64,000 nucleotides of DNA from Roseibacillus persicicus (GTDB lineage Bacteria > Verrucomicrobiota > Verrucomicrobiia > Verrucomicrobiales > Akkermansiaceae). How positions within the stretch are numbered: position 1 is the stretch's first letter; every line of letters begins with the position of its first letter. Location of the stretch: assembly GCF_014651675.1 (NCBI RefSeq), contig NZ_BMXI01000002.1, forward strand, positions 357,524 through 421,523, given 5' to 3'. The position numbers and the translations under genes are program-made. The notes beneath the pieces were generated by a model. That model did not search any database. It was not told the origin of the DNA and saw nothing but the letters and a program-made list of their open reading frames with translations. Shown here one piece after another: positions 27,602 to 37,425 of the stretch.

Positions 27602-29860
27602 ATGTCTGATATCCGTAAGGTGAAGTGTTGTAAATGTAATGTTTCGGTATTGTTGGCTTCGGCTGCCGTTTTGCCGGTTTTTCTATCGGAAACCCTGCTC
27701 GGTGCGGAAATTGCGAAATGGGATTTTGTGATTTCCGGTGATTCGGCCCAAGTTGCGAATTCCCACTCTTCGGTGCTTGTGACGCCGGTTACAATGGCGG
27801 GAGGAGTTTCTCATACGCAAGACTCGGACAGCGGAGCTTGGAGGACCCGGGGTTATACTGGTGGAGAGGGTTATGTTGAGTTTTCGATCACCGCTGGGAT
27901 GATTCAGCAGGTGACTCTCGAGTCCTTGGAATTTGCGGCTTTTGCTCGGGCAGCAAGTTCTTCGGGTGGGGCGTGGTCGGAGCCTGAGATCATTCTCGAA
28001 TACGATGTTGAGCCCGCCTTCTCCAACCCGGTCTTTGCGGGAGCTCTCGACATGGGGGATGACTTGACCGAGGGAGCTGGTGAGGGGCCAACTTATACGA
28101 GTGATGCATCGACGTTTTTTTCCTCCGATTTGGTTATCGAGCCGATGGAGACTTATTACTTCCGGCTGCGGGCATCCGATGCGGTGGGGGCCACGGCATC
28201 GCGAAATCAAATCTACTTTAATGCGACAACTGACCTGACGCTGAGTGGGCAGGTCAATGTCGCCTCGCCGGCATTAACTTGGACTGGGAGTGAGAGCGCG
28301 AACTGGAATACGATAGAGCTCAACTTCTCCGAAGATGGTTTGCCTTCTCTATTCGAGACGGGGGATGGCGTGACGATTGGGACTGCAACCGACATTGTGG
28401 TGGACGCGGGTGGCATCACTGCCGGAGAGCTCTACATCACGAACAACTCTACCGCTACTTTCGAGCTGCAGGGTGGTGACTTGGTTACAGATGGAGTTGT
28501 GAAGGCTGGAAACAGCAACTTCGAGATCAAGGGGAATGTGGACACGGGGTCGGGTGTTACTTTGATTGCCGACGGAACTTTGCAAGTGGATGGCGGCACT
28601 TTGACGACTTCGGGATTGGTGTTTTCCGGGGGCGGCGAGTTGCGGATTGAAGCCGGTGGTTCTGTCACGAATTCCGCCGATAGCTATGTTCTGGCTGATA
28701 TGGAGGGGGCGAATCTCCGCACCAATTCCAATATTACGGCAAGCGTGGGGCGGGTCGTATCGGACCTCCGTGGTTCGCGGTTCGCCAAGCAGGGCTCAGG
28801 CGAGCTCATCGTCACGGGTGATTTCACCTCGAGTGACGGCGGTCCTCTTCATCTCGACTACAATGGGGGAGTCATGACTTTCGACGGGGCGAACGCGGTC
28901 GCGCTAACCGATGGGGAGGACTATAGCTCGTGTCAGGAGGGGTTGAACTTCATCGGGTCTCAAGTTTCTTTCCATGGTTTGAAATTGGGTCGCAATGAGG
29001 AGGAACCCTCGGACGATCGGGACGGGTTGGTAGTGATCCAAGGAACCGGAACTCGAATTGAGTCCGCTTTGGACGAGGGGGAAAACGTGATCTATGAGGC
29101 TGTGCGCATTGACACAGCCCTGGAGCTCTTCGTGCCTTTCGGGAATAACGACTTCTACTTTGATTTTCCCATCATGGGAGTGGGCGATTTTATTAAAACT
29201 GGAGAAGGTGAAGTCTACTTTGATGCGGAGAATACCTACACTGGAGATACGATTGTTCAGGCTGGAACTCTACTCTGTGCGGAGCCTTCCTTCGGGGATA
29301 CTTCCCGCATTGAGATCTCTGGCACCGGGGGCATTGTGCTGAGCTTCACCGGCGAAGATCAGGTTGGTAAGCTTGTGATTGAAGGTGAAGAGATGCAGCC
29401 GGGGATCTGGGGGCCGCGTTTTACCGATGCTCAGTTTGAGTCGGATTATCTCTTTGGCACTGGGGTCTTGCACGTAACGGGAGCCGAGCCATCTGATTAT
29501 GATGATTGGGTGGTTGAGTTCGGTGTCGAGGGCGAGCCTGCAGAGGATGATGATTTGGATGGAGTGAGCAACGCTGCCGAATACGCTTTTGGAACCGAGC
29601 CGACCAGCGCGGGATCGGTGAGTCCCTACCAAACCGATTTGGATAAGGCGACAGGCTTGTTGAGTTACACTCGGCGAAAGCCAGCTCTGTCCGACCTAAC
29701 TTATACTTACGGATATTCGACCACGCTGGAGGGTGAGTTCACAAGCTTTGCCCCTATCGAGTCGTCGGACGGTGGTGATCCCGTCGAGGTGATTACTTTG
29801 ACGCTGCCGTCAGCCTTGCTCGAGGAGGACGCCTTGTTCGTAAGGGTCTTCGCAAACTGA
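27602..29860 (+). CDS. Exported autotransporter-repeat beta-helix protein
   Basis: 752 residues from MSDIRKVKCCK; signal peptide VSVLLASAAVLPVFLSETLLG, with mature N-terminus close to AEIAKWDF. The middle is a parallel-beta pattern (VDAGGITAGELYI, VVKAGNSNFEIKGN, TGDFTSSDGGPL) and includes a classic autotransporter-associated beta-strand repeat: IKTGEGEVYFDAENTYTGDT then IVQAGTLLC. The C-terminus has the exported-verrucomicrobial module DDLDGVSNAAEYAFGTEP followed by a Tyr-rich beta domain ending LFVRVFAN. No autotransporter beta-barrel is present, so secretion uses another route. Probably a large surface or matrix protein. Confidence 0.8.
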   Translation: MSDIRKVKCCKCNVSVLLASAAVLPVFLSETLLGAEIAKWDFVISGDSAQVANSHSSVLVTPVTMAGGVSHTQDSDSGAWRTRGYTGGEGYVEFSITAGMIQQVTLESLEFAAFARAASSSGGAWSEPEIILEYDVEPAFSNPVFAGALDMGDDLTEGAGEGPTYTSDASTFFSSDLVIEPMETYYFRLRASDAVGATASRNQIYFNATTDLTLSGQVNVASPALTWTGSESANWNTIELNFSEDGLPSLFETGDGVTIGTATDIVVDAGGITAGELYITNNSTATFELQGGDLVTDGVVKAGNSNFEIKGNVDTGSGVTLIADGTLQVDGGTLTTSGLVFSGGGELRIEAGGSVTNSADSYVLADMEGANLRTNSNITASVGRVVSDLRGSRFAKQGSGELIVTGDFTSSDGGPLHLDYNGGVMTFDGANAVALTDGEDYSSCQEGLNFIGSQVSFHGLKLGRNEEEPSDDRDGLVVIQGTGTRIESALDEGENVIYEAVRIDTALELFVPFGNNDFYFDFPIMGVGDFIKTGEGEVYFDAENTYTGDTIVQAGTLLCAEPSFGDTSRIEISGTGGIVLSFTGEDQVGKLVIEGEEMQPGIWGPRFTDAQFESDYLFGTGVLHVTGAEPSDYDDWVVEFGVEGEPAEDDDLDGVSNAAEYAFGTEPTSAGSVSPYQTDLDKATGLLSYTRRKPALSDLTYTYGYSTTLEGEFTSFAPIESSDGGDPVEVITLTLPSALLEEDALFVRVFAN

Positions 29861-29971
29861 ATCTCAAATCAGTTCACTCAAATGTGGGTTAAATATTTCT
29901 CCTTTTGAAGAGGGATCTCCGAGGTGGGGCTCGCATTGAGTGGACGCAAAAACAACAAACCAGAAAGATAA

Positions 29972-30667
29972 ATGAAATATACAAAGGTGGCTCTCGGGCT
30001 GATTGCAGCGAGCTTAACTGGCGAGATGATGGCGGCCACGGTCCTATGGGATTTTCGCAATAGCCAATCTCCCGGGCAAGCGCTGGATTCTCCCGATGCC
30101 AATCGAGTGAGTACCGCTACGGTGGATGGGGTGACAATTACCGCTACCGCAACTTCGACCATCGGCGATCAGACCGCTGTATTCAATGCCGGGTCGAATG
30201 TGGCGGGGGTCAATACGGATGGGGCAGGGAATAGTGTTGAAAGCTCTACTGCCATTGACTCTGGCGAGGTCCTAACAATCACCCTGACCTTCGGGCCCGA
30301 TATCAGTGAAGTGATCCTAATGGGGATTGGGTTCGACCGCTTGGACAATGGAACCGGGGCAGAAGCCGCGGTGCGGTATCCCTCGGAGACGGGCGGAACA
30401 GGCACGACGGGAACATCTCTTTCCCAAGGGGAGTTCAACTTCATTGCGGATACAACCTATCAGGGAATTAGTGGTGACTGGTGGTATGCCAACCCGGACC
30501 CTGTGTTCGAGAATGGCGATTTCATCACTTTCGCGAACAGCGGGTCATCCAACTATAATATCAAGGCTTTCTACCTCGATATTGTGCCGGCTCCTGTCCC
30601 CGAGCCCTCGGTGTCGTTGCTAATGGGGTTTGCTTCTTTTGCTTTCCTAGTGCGGAAGCGTAAGTAG
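29972..30667 (+). CDS. PEP-CTERM exported protein
   Basis: 231 residues. Signal peptide MKYTKVALGLIAASLTGEMMA, mature start near ATVLWDFRNSQ, a beta-rich body with an EVLTITLTFGPDISEVILMG strand pair, and a C-terminal PEP-CTERM signal VPEPSVSLLMGFASFAFLVRKRK. Predicted exosortase substrate. Same strand as the beta-helix gene, 111 bases downstream. The body resembles jelly-roll domains of similar short PEP-CTERM proteins; function unknown. Confidence 0.85.
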   Translation: MKYTKVALGLIAASLTGEMMAATVLWDFRNSQSPGQALDSPDANRVSTATVDGVTITATATSTIGDQTAVFNAGSNVAGVNTDGAGNSVESSTAIDSGEVLTITLTFGPDISEVILMGIGFDRLDNGTGAEAAVRYPSETGGTGTTGTSLSQGEFNFIADTTYQGISGDWWYANPDPVFENGDFITFANSGSSNYNIKAFYLDIVPAPVPEPSVSLLMGFASFAFLVRKRK

Positions 30668-30691
30668 CGGTCAGCGGAAATCACTAATTTC

Positions 30692-30744
30692 AGCCCAGCT
30701 GTCTGCCCCGTATCGAGGGGTGGGCCGCTGGGCTTTCGCGTTTT
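30692..30744 (+). terminator. Hairpin downstream of the PEP-CTERM gene
   Basis: AGCCCAGC / GCTGGGCT outer arms, with CCCC / GGGG inside, and a weak tail TTCGCGTTTT. The hairpin is strong but the T-run is interrupted, so termination is likely rather than certain. Confidence 0.6.
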
Positions 30745-30825
30745 GGGTGGTGCGAGTTGACGTAAATGAAAGCGAGGAGGCTTTCACATTGGCGTCGTTT
30801 CTCGAGGGATCTAGGAATAGTGACT

Positions 30826-31128
30826 ATGTCAGCAAGCAATGAGAGCGGAAGTTGGCGGTCTCTGGCAGGAAGCAATCGGGGTCAATATTGTCTGCCCGTT
30901 CTGGTGTCACTTGTTCTCCAGTTCTTGTTTCTCGGGGTGGGTGCTCTGGCAGTGGACGGGGGAGAATTTCTGAAAATCGTCGAATTTTCGCTTTTGGCTA
31001 CTTGGGTGACCACAATTTCTGTGATTTGGCGAAGGGCAAAGAAACCAACGGAGTTCGATTTGTGGGTGCTTCAATTTTGCTTTCCCGTCTTTCTTGTGCT
31101 ATTTGAAAGAGTCTCTCGTTTCGGCTGA
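30826..31128 (+). CDS. Small two-helix membrane protein
   Basis: 100 residues from the ATG giving MSASNESGSW; an in-frame ATG 60 bases upstream adds an Arg-rich stretch. Two or three hydrophobic helices (YCLPVLVSLVLQFLFLGVGAL, IVEFSLLATWVTTISVIW, LWVLQFCFPVFLVLF) separated by a charged loop RRAKKPTE. No known family or motif. It stands between the accessory block and the ribosomal promoter, with no obvious partner. Confidence 0.45.
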   Translation: MSASNESGSWRSLAGSNRGQYCLPVLVSLVLQFLFLGVGALAVDGGEFLKIVEFSLLATWVTTISVIWRRAKKPTEFDLWVLQFCFPVFLVLFERVSRFG

Positions 31129-31274
31129 TTCCATTGCGCGACAAGGAGATTTTGTCCTCTTCGGCTTCAGTTCCGGAGGGTTGGAGCTGTGGTAAAAGGA
31201 TTTGAACTCACGGGGTTGGAAATCAAATGATCCGAATCATCTGAATTTTTTCCGCGAAATTACAAACTTTGGTC

Positions 31275-31302
31275 TTGTCAGTAAGCCCGCGATTTCTATA
31301 GT
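31275..31302 (+). promoter_or_regulatory. Sigma-70-type promoter for the str-S10-spc cluster
   Basis: TTGTCA (-35), 16-base spacer, TATAGT (-10), ending 212 bases before the rpsL ATG. Expected transcription start is about 31308. The match is good for a housekeeping promoter, and it is the only strong one seen before the cluster. Confidence 0.7.
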
Positions 31303-31312
31303 CCGCGCCCCG

Positions 31313-31336
31313 CCAGTCGTGACTGGGTGTCTTTTT
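31313..31336 (+). promoter_or_regulatory. Terminator-like hairpin at the start of the rpsL leader
   Basis: CCAGT / ACTGG with a four-base loop, directly followed by GTGTCTTTTT. It would form within the first 30 nucleotides of the transcript, so it could pause or attenuate RNA polymerase. Short stem, so a modest call. Confidence 0.35.
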
Positions 31337-31395
31337 GGCCCCGGTTGCTTCGTTTTTTAAATACCTATCGGGTTGCTTCCGGACAAGTCAGCTGA

Positions 31396-31414
31396 TGCGA
31401 GTGAGATTCTCGCA
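31396..31414 (+). promoter_or_regulatory. Leader hairpin upstream of rpsL
   Basis: TGCGAG / CTCGCA with a seven-base loop about 100 bases before rpsL. A candidate ribosomal-protein autoregulation site; function inferred. Confidence 0.35.
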
Positions 31415-31514
31415 CGTTGTTTGGTCGCAAGTGCTCAGGGTTTTTGGAAAGGCGGGGAGAGTGATATCCTCCAAATTTAACCGATTTTTAACCAAAAGCT
31501 GAGAAGCAGAGATT

Positions 31515-31889
31515 ATGCCGACCATTAACCAACTCGTGCGAAAGGGACGTAAGAAAATTACCGTCGCTTCCAAGTCACGCGCATTGACGAATTGCCCGCA
31601 ACGTCGTGGCGTGTGTTTGCAGGTTTACACCCGCACACCTAAGAAGCCGAACTCCGCCCTCCGTAAAGTTGCGAAAGTCCGCCTCACCAACGGCCACGAA
31701 ATCATCGCCTACATCGGCGGAGAAGGCCACAACCTTCAGGAGCACTCCATCGTCCTCGTGCGTGGTGGTCGTGTGAAAGACCTTCCTGGTGTCCGTTACC
31801 ACATCGTCCGTGGTGCCTTGGATACCCTCGGTGTTGATAAGCGGATGCAGTCCCGCTCCAAGTATGGCGCCAAGCGTCCGAAGAAGTAA
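31515..31889 (+). CDS. rpsL: 30S ribosomal protein S12
   Basis: 124 residues, decoding-centre protein. [14 protein letters not shown] start, [14 protein letters not shown] and [12 protein letters not shown] are the conserved decoding and methylthiolated-Asp loops; lysines at the streptomycin positions look wild type. The phrase [20 protein letters not shown] is typical bacterial S12. First gene of the translation cluster. Confidence 0.98.
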   Translation: MPTINQLVRKGRKKITVASKSRALTNCPQRRGVCLQVYTRTPKKPNSALRKVAKVRLTNGHEIIAYIGGEGHNLQEHSIVLVRGGRVKDLPGVRYHIVRGALDTLGVDKRMQSRSKYGAKRPKK

Positions 31890-31909
31890 TTTTTAACCAT
31901 TTTTGAACC

Positions 31910-32383
31910 ATGGCTCGCAGATCACGCAAGTATAAGAAGGACCCAGTCCACGACTCGAAGTTCGACAGTCCTCTCGTCGGCAAATTCATCAGTATGGTGA
32001 TGAAGGAAGGCAAGCGTTCCCTCGCGGAGCGGATTGTCTACGCTGCCATCGATAAGGCTAACGACGGAACCGACACTGTTGATCCTCTTGAGATCGTCAA
32101 CCGTGCGATTGAAAACTCCAAGCCTCGCGTTGAGGTGAAGAGCCGTCGTGTGGGTGGTGCTACTTACCAGGTGCCTCTCGAAGTGGATGCCGACCGGTCC
32201 GAGGCGCTCGCAATGCGCTGGATCGTTGGTTACGCCCGTGGCCGCAAGGGAACACCCATGCACCTCGCGCTCGCTAACGAGATTAAGGATGCTTCCAACA
32301 ACACTGGCAGCTCCGTCCGCAAGCGTGACGATGTTCACAAGATGGCTCAGGCGAACCGCGCCTTTGCTCACTTCCGTTTCTAA
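31910..32383 (+). CDS. rpsG: 30S ribosomal protein S7
   Basis: 157 residues, primary 16S rRNA binder of the 30S head and E-site gate. MARRSRKYKKDPVHDSKF start, LVGKFISMVMKEGKRSLAE and RVGGATYQVPLEV are diagnostic; ends DVHKMAQANRAFAHFRF. Twenty bases after rpsL, 34 before fusA: standard str order. Confidence 0.98.
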   Translation: MARRSRKYKKDPVHDSKFDSPLVGKFISMVMKEGKRSLAERIVYAAIDKANDGTDTVDPLEIVNRAIENSKPRVEVKSRRVGGATYQVPLEVDADRSEALAMRWIVGYARGRKGTPMHLALANEIKDASNNTGSSVRKRDDVHKMAQANRAFAHFRF

Positions 32384-32417
32384 TTGACCCCCTTATAGTA
32401 AAGAAAAACGACCGTCA

Positions 32418-34568
32418 ATGTCCGCCAACCCCTCCAGTCCTGACCGAGCTTTCCCATTGCTGCGCACGCGCAACATCGGGATCACGGCTCATATTGACGC
32501 GGGGAAGACGACCTTGACGGAGCGTATTCTTTTCTACACCGGGATGATTCACCGCCTCGGCGAGGTTCATGATGGTGCGGCTACGACCGACCACATGGAG
32601 CAAGAGCGCGAGCGCGGCATCACCATTCAATCGGCCGCAGTCACTTGTTCTTGGGAGCAAAAGCCCGAAGAGGGAGTGACCAAGCTTTTCCAAGGGGAAG
32701 AGCAGCGCGTCAATATCATCGACACTCCCGGACACGTGGACTTCACCGCTGAGGTAGAACGTTCCCTCCGGGTTCTCGATGGTGCCATTGTGGTCTTCTG
32801 TGGTGTTGCCGGAGTGCAGCCGCAGACCGAGACCGTCTGGCGCCAAGCCAACAAGTATTCCGTCCCGCGAATTATCTTCGTGAACAAGATGGACCGTGTT
32901 GGTGCTGATTTTAATTCCGTCGTGGAGGAAGTCCGCGAAAAGTTGGGAGCGACTGCGCTCCCAATTTTGATCCCGCTCGGTTCCGAAGATTCTCTTCGTG
33001 GTCAGTTGGATGTCATCAATCAAAAGGCCGTCATCTACACCGAAGACGATACCTTGGGTTCCACTTACGAAGTTCGTGATTTGGAAGGTGACGAGGTTGA
33101 GCTCGGGAAGCTCGCTTACGCCGAGTTGCTGGAAACAGTAGCGGGTGTCAACGAAGAGTTGGGTGAGAAATTCCTCATGGAGGAAGAGATTACCGTGCTC
33201 GAGTTGAAAGCGGCTTTGCGCGAGGCGACCATTGCGAATGAGATTGTCCCTGTTGCTGGAGGTTCCGCCTTCAAGAACAAGGGAGTGCAATTCTTGCTCG
33301 ATGCCGTTGCTGATTATCTCCCCAGCCCTCTCGATATCGCTGCCGCAAAGGGAATGAGTCCCGATGACGAGAGCAAAGAGATTCTCGTTGAGACTGACGA
33401 CGCTGCCAAGTTCTGTGCTCTGGCCTTCAAGCTCACCAACGACAAGCACTTCGGAAAATTCGTTTTCTTCCGAGTCTACTCCGGGTCCGTTTCCAAAGGG
33501 GACCAGGTTTACAACCCCCGCACCGGGAAAAAGGAGCGCGTTGGACGCCTGATTCAGATTCAGGCCGATTCCTTCAAGGACATCGACACCTGTTACTCCG
33601 GTGACATTGCCGGCATGGTGGGGCTGAAGCACACCGCGACTGGTGATACTCTTTCCGACCCTTCGCTCAAGGTTGCCCTCGAGCGTCCGGTTTTCCCTGA
33701 GCCCGTCATTGGAATGGCTGTTGAACCCCGTTCGACTTCCGACTCCGAAAAGATGTCGCTCGCTCTCAGCCGCTTGGCAGATGAGGACCCGACTTTCGTT
33801 GTTTCCAAGAACGAAGAGACTGGCCAGACCATCATCTCTGGCATGGGTGAGCTTCACCTCGAAGTCATCATCGACCGCCTCCTTCGTGAGTCCAACGTGA
33901 ACGTTCGCGTCGGCAAACCCCAGATTTCTTACCGCGAAACCATTTCGCAACCCGCCACTGGCGAGGGCAAGCTCGAGAAGCAAACCGGCGGCACCGGCCA
34001 ATACGGTCACGTTATTCTCGAGGTGAAGGCCAACAAAAAGGGGAGTGGCAACACTTTCGAAAACACCGTCAAAGGCGGCGTGATTCCCAAAGAGTTCTTC
34101 GGCGGAATCGAGCGCGGTCTCAAAGAGGCCATGACGACTGGAATCGTAGCGGGTTATCCCGTGGTCGACGTCCACGTCAACGTCAAGGACGGCTCCTTCC
34201 ATGAGGTGGATTCCAACGAGAATGCCTTCCGCATGGCCGCCATCTTCGCCATCCGCGATGCATTCGTGAAAGCGAACTCGATTTTGCTTGAGCCTGTGAT
34301 GGATGTCGAAGTAAGCACCCCGCCCGACTATCAAGGAGATGTCATGGGCGACCTCAACCGCCGCCGCGCCCAGCTCGGCAGCATGGAGACCAAAGGCACC
34401 ATCTGCACCCTCAAGGCGCAAGTCCCACTCTCCGCGATGTTCGGTTACATGACCGACCTCCGAACCCTTTCTTCCGGCCGGGCCTCATTCACCATGGAGC
34501 CCAGCAGCTTTGAACCTGTCCCCGATAAGCTGGTGGACGAACTGACGGGCCGACGCCCCGCCGCATAA
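32418..34568 (+). CDS. fusA: Elongation factor G
   Basis: 716 residues. Translocation GTPase of the ribosome. G1 [13 protein letters not shown], switch [11 protein letters not shown]3 [16 protein letters not shown]4 NKMDRVGAD; domain [13 protein letters not shown] and domain [15 protein letters not shown]. The insert after G2 ([20 protein letters not shown]) is a little longer than in E. coli. tuf does not follow; rpsJ comes 33 bases later. Confidence 0.97.
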   Translation: MSANPSSPDRAFPLLRTRNIGITAHIDAGKTTLTERILFYTGMIHRLGEVHDGAATTDHMEQERERGITIQSAAVTCSWEQKPEEGVTKLFQGEEQRVNIIDTPGHVDFTAEVERSLRVLDGAIVVFCGVAGVQPQTETVWRQANKYSVPRIIFVNKMDRVGADFNSVVEEVREKLGATALPILIPLGSEDSLRGQLDVINQKAVIYTEDDTLGSTYEVRDLEGDEVELGKLAYAELLETVAGVNEELGEKFLMEEEITVLELKAALREATIANEIVPVAGGSAFKNKGVQFLLDAVADYLPSPLDIAAAKGMSPDDESKEILVETDDAAKFCALAFKLTNDKHFGKFVFFRVYSGSVSKGDQVYNPRTGKKERVGRLIQIQADSFKDIDTCYSGDIAGMVGLKHTATGDTLSDPSLKVALERPVFPEPVIGMAVEPRSTSDSEKMSLALSRLADEDPTFVVSKNEETGQTIISGMGELHLEVIIDRLLRESNVNVRVGKPQISYRETISQPATGEGKLEKQTGGTGQYGHVILEVKANKKGSGNTFENTVKGGVIPKEFFGGIERGLKEAMTTGIVAGYPVVDVHVNVKDGSFHEVDSNENAFRMAAIFAIRDAFVKANSILLEPVMDVEVSTPPDYQGDVMGDLNRRRAQLGSMETKGTICTLKAQVPLSAMFGYMTDLRTLSSGRASFTMEPSSFEPVPDKLVDELTGRRPAA

Positions 34569-34601
34569 CCTGAACGAACGACCAACTTTTTCAATAAACT
34601 G

Positions 34602-34907
34602 ATGAACCAGAAAATTCGCATCCGACTCCGGGCCTTCGACCACCGCGCGATCGACCGCTCGTCCGACGAAATCGTGGAGACTGCGAAGCGCACAGGCGCT
34701 CGTATTGCCGGCCCGATTCCTCTTCCAACCCGGATCGAGAAGTTCTCCGTGAACAGTTCCGTCCACGTAAACAAGAAGTCAGCCGACCAGTTCGAGATTC
34801 GGACTCACCGTCGTCTCCTCGACATCGTGGACCCAACCGCTCGCACCGTTGACGAACTCAAGAAGTTGAACCTTCCCGCTGGTGTGGACATCACCATTCA
34901 AATCTGA
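34602..34907 (+). CDS. rpsJ: 30S ribosomal protein S10
   Basis: 101 residues. [37 protein letters not shown] and [20 protein letters not shown] are the hallmarks of S10/NusE. It serves in the 30S head and, as NusE, in transcription antitermination. First gene of the S10 segment, joined here directly to fusA. Confidence 0.98.
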   Translation: MNQKIRIRLRAFDHRAIDRSSDEIVETAKRTGARIAGPIPLPTRIEKFSVNSSVHVNKKSADQFEIRTHRRLLDIVDPTARTVDELKKLNLPAGVDITIQI

Positions 34908-34920
34908 CCCCCTTAGAACA

Positions 34921-35559
34921 ATGGCTTTAGGACTTATTGGTAAAAAATTGGGCATGACCCGCGTCTTCGACAAAGAGGCCGGCTCCATGATTCCTGTCAC
35001 CGTGATCGACGTCACTGGTAACGAATACGTACAGACCCGCACTGTCGAGAAGGATGGCTACTCTGCTATCCAGGTCGCATATGATGATCAAAAGGAGCAC
35101 CGCCTCACCGGCGCTGCCAAGGGTCACCTCGACAAGGCAGGCGTTGCGCCCAAGAAGAAGCTTCTCGAATTCCGTTTCGAAGAAGGCGAAGAGCTCCCCA
35201 ACACTGAAGAAGCTCACCCCGGTGCTGCTCTTTTCGAAAATGGAGCATGGGTTGATGTCATCGGCACAACCAAGGGTAAAGGTTTCCAAGGCGTGATGCG
35301 CCGCTACAACTTCCAGGGACAGCCTGCGGCTCACGGCCACATGATGCACCGCCGGACAGGTGCTGTTGGTGCCGGTTCGACTCCTGGTCGTATTTGGAAG
35401 GGCCAGAAAATGCCCGGTCGTCACGGTAACTACCGTCGCACGACACAGAATTTGAAGGTGGTGCAGAGCCGCCCCGACGACAACGTCGTGCTGATTTCCG
35501 GCGCCGTTCCTGGTGCCAAGGGCAACTACGTTGTGATTCGCCCCGCGTTGAAGAAGTAA
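34921..35559 (+). CDS. rplC: 50S ribosomal protein L3
   Basis: 212 residues from MALGLIGKKLGMTRVFD, 13 bases after rpsJ; an in-frame upstream ATG lies inside rpsJ and is rejected. The central loop RRYNFQGQPAAHGHMMHRRT and the tail PGAKGNYVVIRPALKK reach the peptidyl-transferase centre. The central Gln of the loop (normally methylated in E. coli) is present. Confidence 0.97.
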   Translation: MALGLIGKKLGMTRVFDKEAGSMIPVTVIDVTGNEYVQTRTVEKDGYSAIQVAYDDQKEHRLTGAAKGHLDKAGVAPKKKLLEFRFEEGEELPNTEEAHPGAALFENGAWVDVIGTTKGKGFQGVMRRYNFQGQPAAHGHMMHRRTGAVGAGSTPGRIWKGQKMPGRHGNYRRTTQNLKVVQSRPDDNVVLISGAVPGAKGNYVVIRPALKK

Positions 35560-35592
35560 ACGCAAACTGTAAGAATTTAGAAAGGAACGAAG

Positions 35593-36198
35593 ATGGCTAA
35601 AACATTGAGTATTGATGAGGCGAAAGCCGCGAACCTGACCCTCGAAGAAGAGGGACGGGGAAGTCAGGCTGTGCACGACCTCGTAGTCGCGTATCAGGCC
35701 AACCGCCGCAGTGGCACAGCTTGTGCCAAAACCCGGGGAGAAGTTTCCGGAAACAACAAAAAGATGTTCCGTCAGAAGGGAACTGGTAACGCCCGTCACG
35801 GCACCAACAAAGCTCCGATTTTCGTGGGTGGTGGTGTTGTCTTCGGACCTCGCCCCCGTAGCTATGCGAAGACTGTCCCACGGAAAGTCCGCAAGCTCGC
35901 CCTTCGCCGCGTGCTCAATGACGCCATTGCCGAAGGCAAGATTGTTTCGGTTGACAGCTTCGCGATTGCCGACGGCAAGACCAAGTCTTTCCTCAAGACC
36001 GTCAACGAGACCTGTGCCGCGAACACTGTCCTCATCATCGGCAAGTCCTTTGACGAGAAGACTTACCTCGCCGGTCGCAATGTTGCCTGGGCTCAGTTGG
36101 AAACTGCTGAGAACGTCAACATCGAGCAAATCATGAAGTATCAGGGAATCATCCTCGTCGAGGATAGCTTCGAAACTCTCGCCGCTCGCACGGCTTAA
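35593..36198 (+). CDS. rplD: 50S ribosomal protein L4
   Basis: 201 residues. Exit-tunnel loop with RRSGTACAKTRGEVSGNNKK and RQKGTGNARHGT is diagnostic; in E. coli L4 also represses the S10 operon. Preceded by AGAAAGGAACG, a good ribosome site. One alanine/cysteine-containing stretch (CAKT) replaces the usual TAxTK spelling of the loop. Confidence 0.96.
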   Translation: MAKTLSIDEAKAANLTLEEEGRGSQAVHDLVVAYQANRRSGTACAKTRGEVSGNNKKMFRQKGTGNARHGTNKAPIFVGGGVVFGPRPRSYAKTVPRKVRKLALRRVLNDAIAEGKIVSVDSFAIADGKTKSFLKTVNETCAANTVLIIGKSFDEKTYLAGRNVAWAQLETAENVNIEQIMKYQGIILVEDSFETLAARTA

Positions 36199-36222
36199 TC
36201 CCGCAGTAGAACCCCAAGGAAA

Positions 36223-36507
36223 ATGAAAGACATTTACCAAGTGATCGACACCATTCAGATGTCGGAAAAGGCCGCTCTCTTGCAGGAGACCAACAACGAA
36301 TACGTTTTCAAAGTCGCTCGCGCAGCCAACAAGATCGAAATCAAGAAGGCTGTTGAGAAGTTGTTCGCCGTCAAGGTGGAGGACGTCCGCACCTGCAACT
36401 ACGAAGGCAAGCTCAAGCGCAAGCGTCGTGCCGACCAAGGTCGCACTGCCCGCTTCAAGAAAGCTTATGTCCGCCTGAAGGACGGGGATACCCTCGACCT
36501 GGTGTAA
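36223..36507 (+). CDS. rplW: 50S ribosomal protein L23
   Basis: 94 residues. Tunnel-exit protein, docking site for SRP and trigger factor. VIDTIQMSEKAALLQETNNE, FKVARAANKIEIKKAVEKLF and KRKRRADQGRTARFKKAYV match L23. Slightly unusual first 15 residues (MKDIYQVIDTIQMSE) with no extra domain. Confidence 0.96.
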   Translation: MKDIYQVIDTIQMSEKAALLQETNNEYVFKVARAANKIEIKKAVEKLFAVKVEDVRTCNYEGKLKRKRRADQGRTARFKKAYVRLKDGDTLDLV

Positions 36508-36555
36508 ATCAAGACACCTGCCTAATTACCTAACCAACTTTCAACCCGAATCGAG

Positions 36556-37395
36556 ATGTCTCTGAAAACATTCAAGCCCATCACTCCGACCAACCGGTAT
36601 AAGGAACACCCCGACTTTGCGGAGGTGACCAAGTCCACTCCGGAAAAAAGCCTCACCCGTCCTCTCAAGAAGTCTGGTGGCCGCAACAACCAGGGTCGTA
36701 TCACCTGCCGTCACATCGGTGGGGGACACAAGCGCAAGTATCGCGTGATCGACTTCAAGCGCTCCAAGCGCGACGTCGAAGCCACCGTTGTTGGTATCGA
36801 GTATGATCCCAACCGCACCTGCCGCATTGCCCTTCTGGAATATGCTGATGGCGAGAAAGCTTATATCCTTGCTCCTGTTGGTTTGACCGACGGCGCCAAG
36901 GTGGAAGCAGGCGAAAACGCGGCTCCCAAGCCCGGCAATGCCATGCCTCTCAGCAAGGTCCCTCTCGGAACCGCTGTTCACAACATCGAGCTTCAGCCTG
37001 GTGGTGGTGGCAAAGTGGCCCGCTCCGCTGGTCAGCAAGCCATCCTTTCCAACCGCGACGGTGACTACGCACTTGTCCGCATGCCTTCTGGCGAAATTCG
37101 CCGCTTCATCGCGACTTGCTACTGCACCATCGGTCAGGTCGGCAACCGCGACCACATGAACGAAGTTTCCGGTAAAGCAGGCCGCACCCGCTGGCAGGGC
37201 ACCCGCCCAACAGTGCGCGGTATGTGTATGAACCCAGTCGACCACCCGAACGGTGGTGGTGAGGGTAAGTCCAAGTCCGGTGGTGGTCGTCAGCACTTGA
37301 AGTCTCCCTGGGGTCACACCAAGGGTCAAAAGACTCGCAAGAAGAAGAAGCCTACCAACACCTTCATCGTTGAGCGTCGTAAGAAGAAGCGCTAA
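36556..37395 (+). CDS. rplB: 50S ribosomal protein L2
   Basis: 279 residues, normal length. [38 protein letters not shown] and the C-terminal [18 protein letters not shown] containing the peptidyl-transferase-associated His are conserved. Forty-eight bases after rplW. Confidence 0.98.
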   Translation: MSLKTFKPITPTNRYKEHPDFAEVTKSTPEKSLTRPLKKSGGRNNQGRITCRHIGGGHKRKYRVIDFKRSKRDVEATVVGIEYDPNRTCRIALLEYADGEKAYILAPVGLTDGAKVEAGENAAPKPGNAMPLSKVPLGTAVHNIELQPGGGGKVARSAGQQAILSNRDGDYALVRMPSGEIRRFIATCYCTIGQVGNRDHMNEVSGKAGRTRWQGTRPTVRGMCMNPVDHPNGGGEGKSKSGGGRQHLKSPWGHTKGQKTRKKKKPTNTFIVERRKKKR

Positions 37396-37425
37396 TCCCC
37401 GAAACCACTCGAACAGAATTTTACT

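Larger units (their letters stand above)
31129..31514. other. Promoter and leader region of the ribosomal protein cluster
   Basis: 386 bases without a gene. It contains a -35/-10 pair, then a ~205-base 5' leader with a terminator-like hairpin and a second hairpin (all listed separately). The phrase GGTTGCTTC occurs twice in the leader (near 31343 and 31371). Nothing seen upstream of the promoter. Confidence 0.7.

Noticed and set aside
32415..34421. 668-residue open frame antisense to fusA
   Set aside because: It mirrors EF-G exactly, is His/Val/Leu rich with no domain, and arises from the biased codon use of a highly expressed gene.
34927..36438. 503-residue antisense frame over rplC, rplD and rplW
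   Set aside because: Spans three clear ribosomal genes; shadow of their codon bias.
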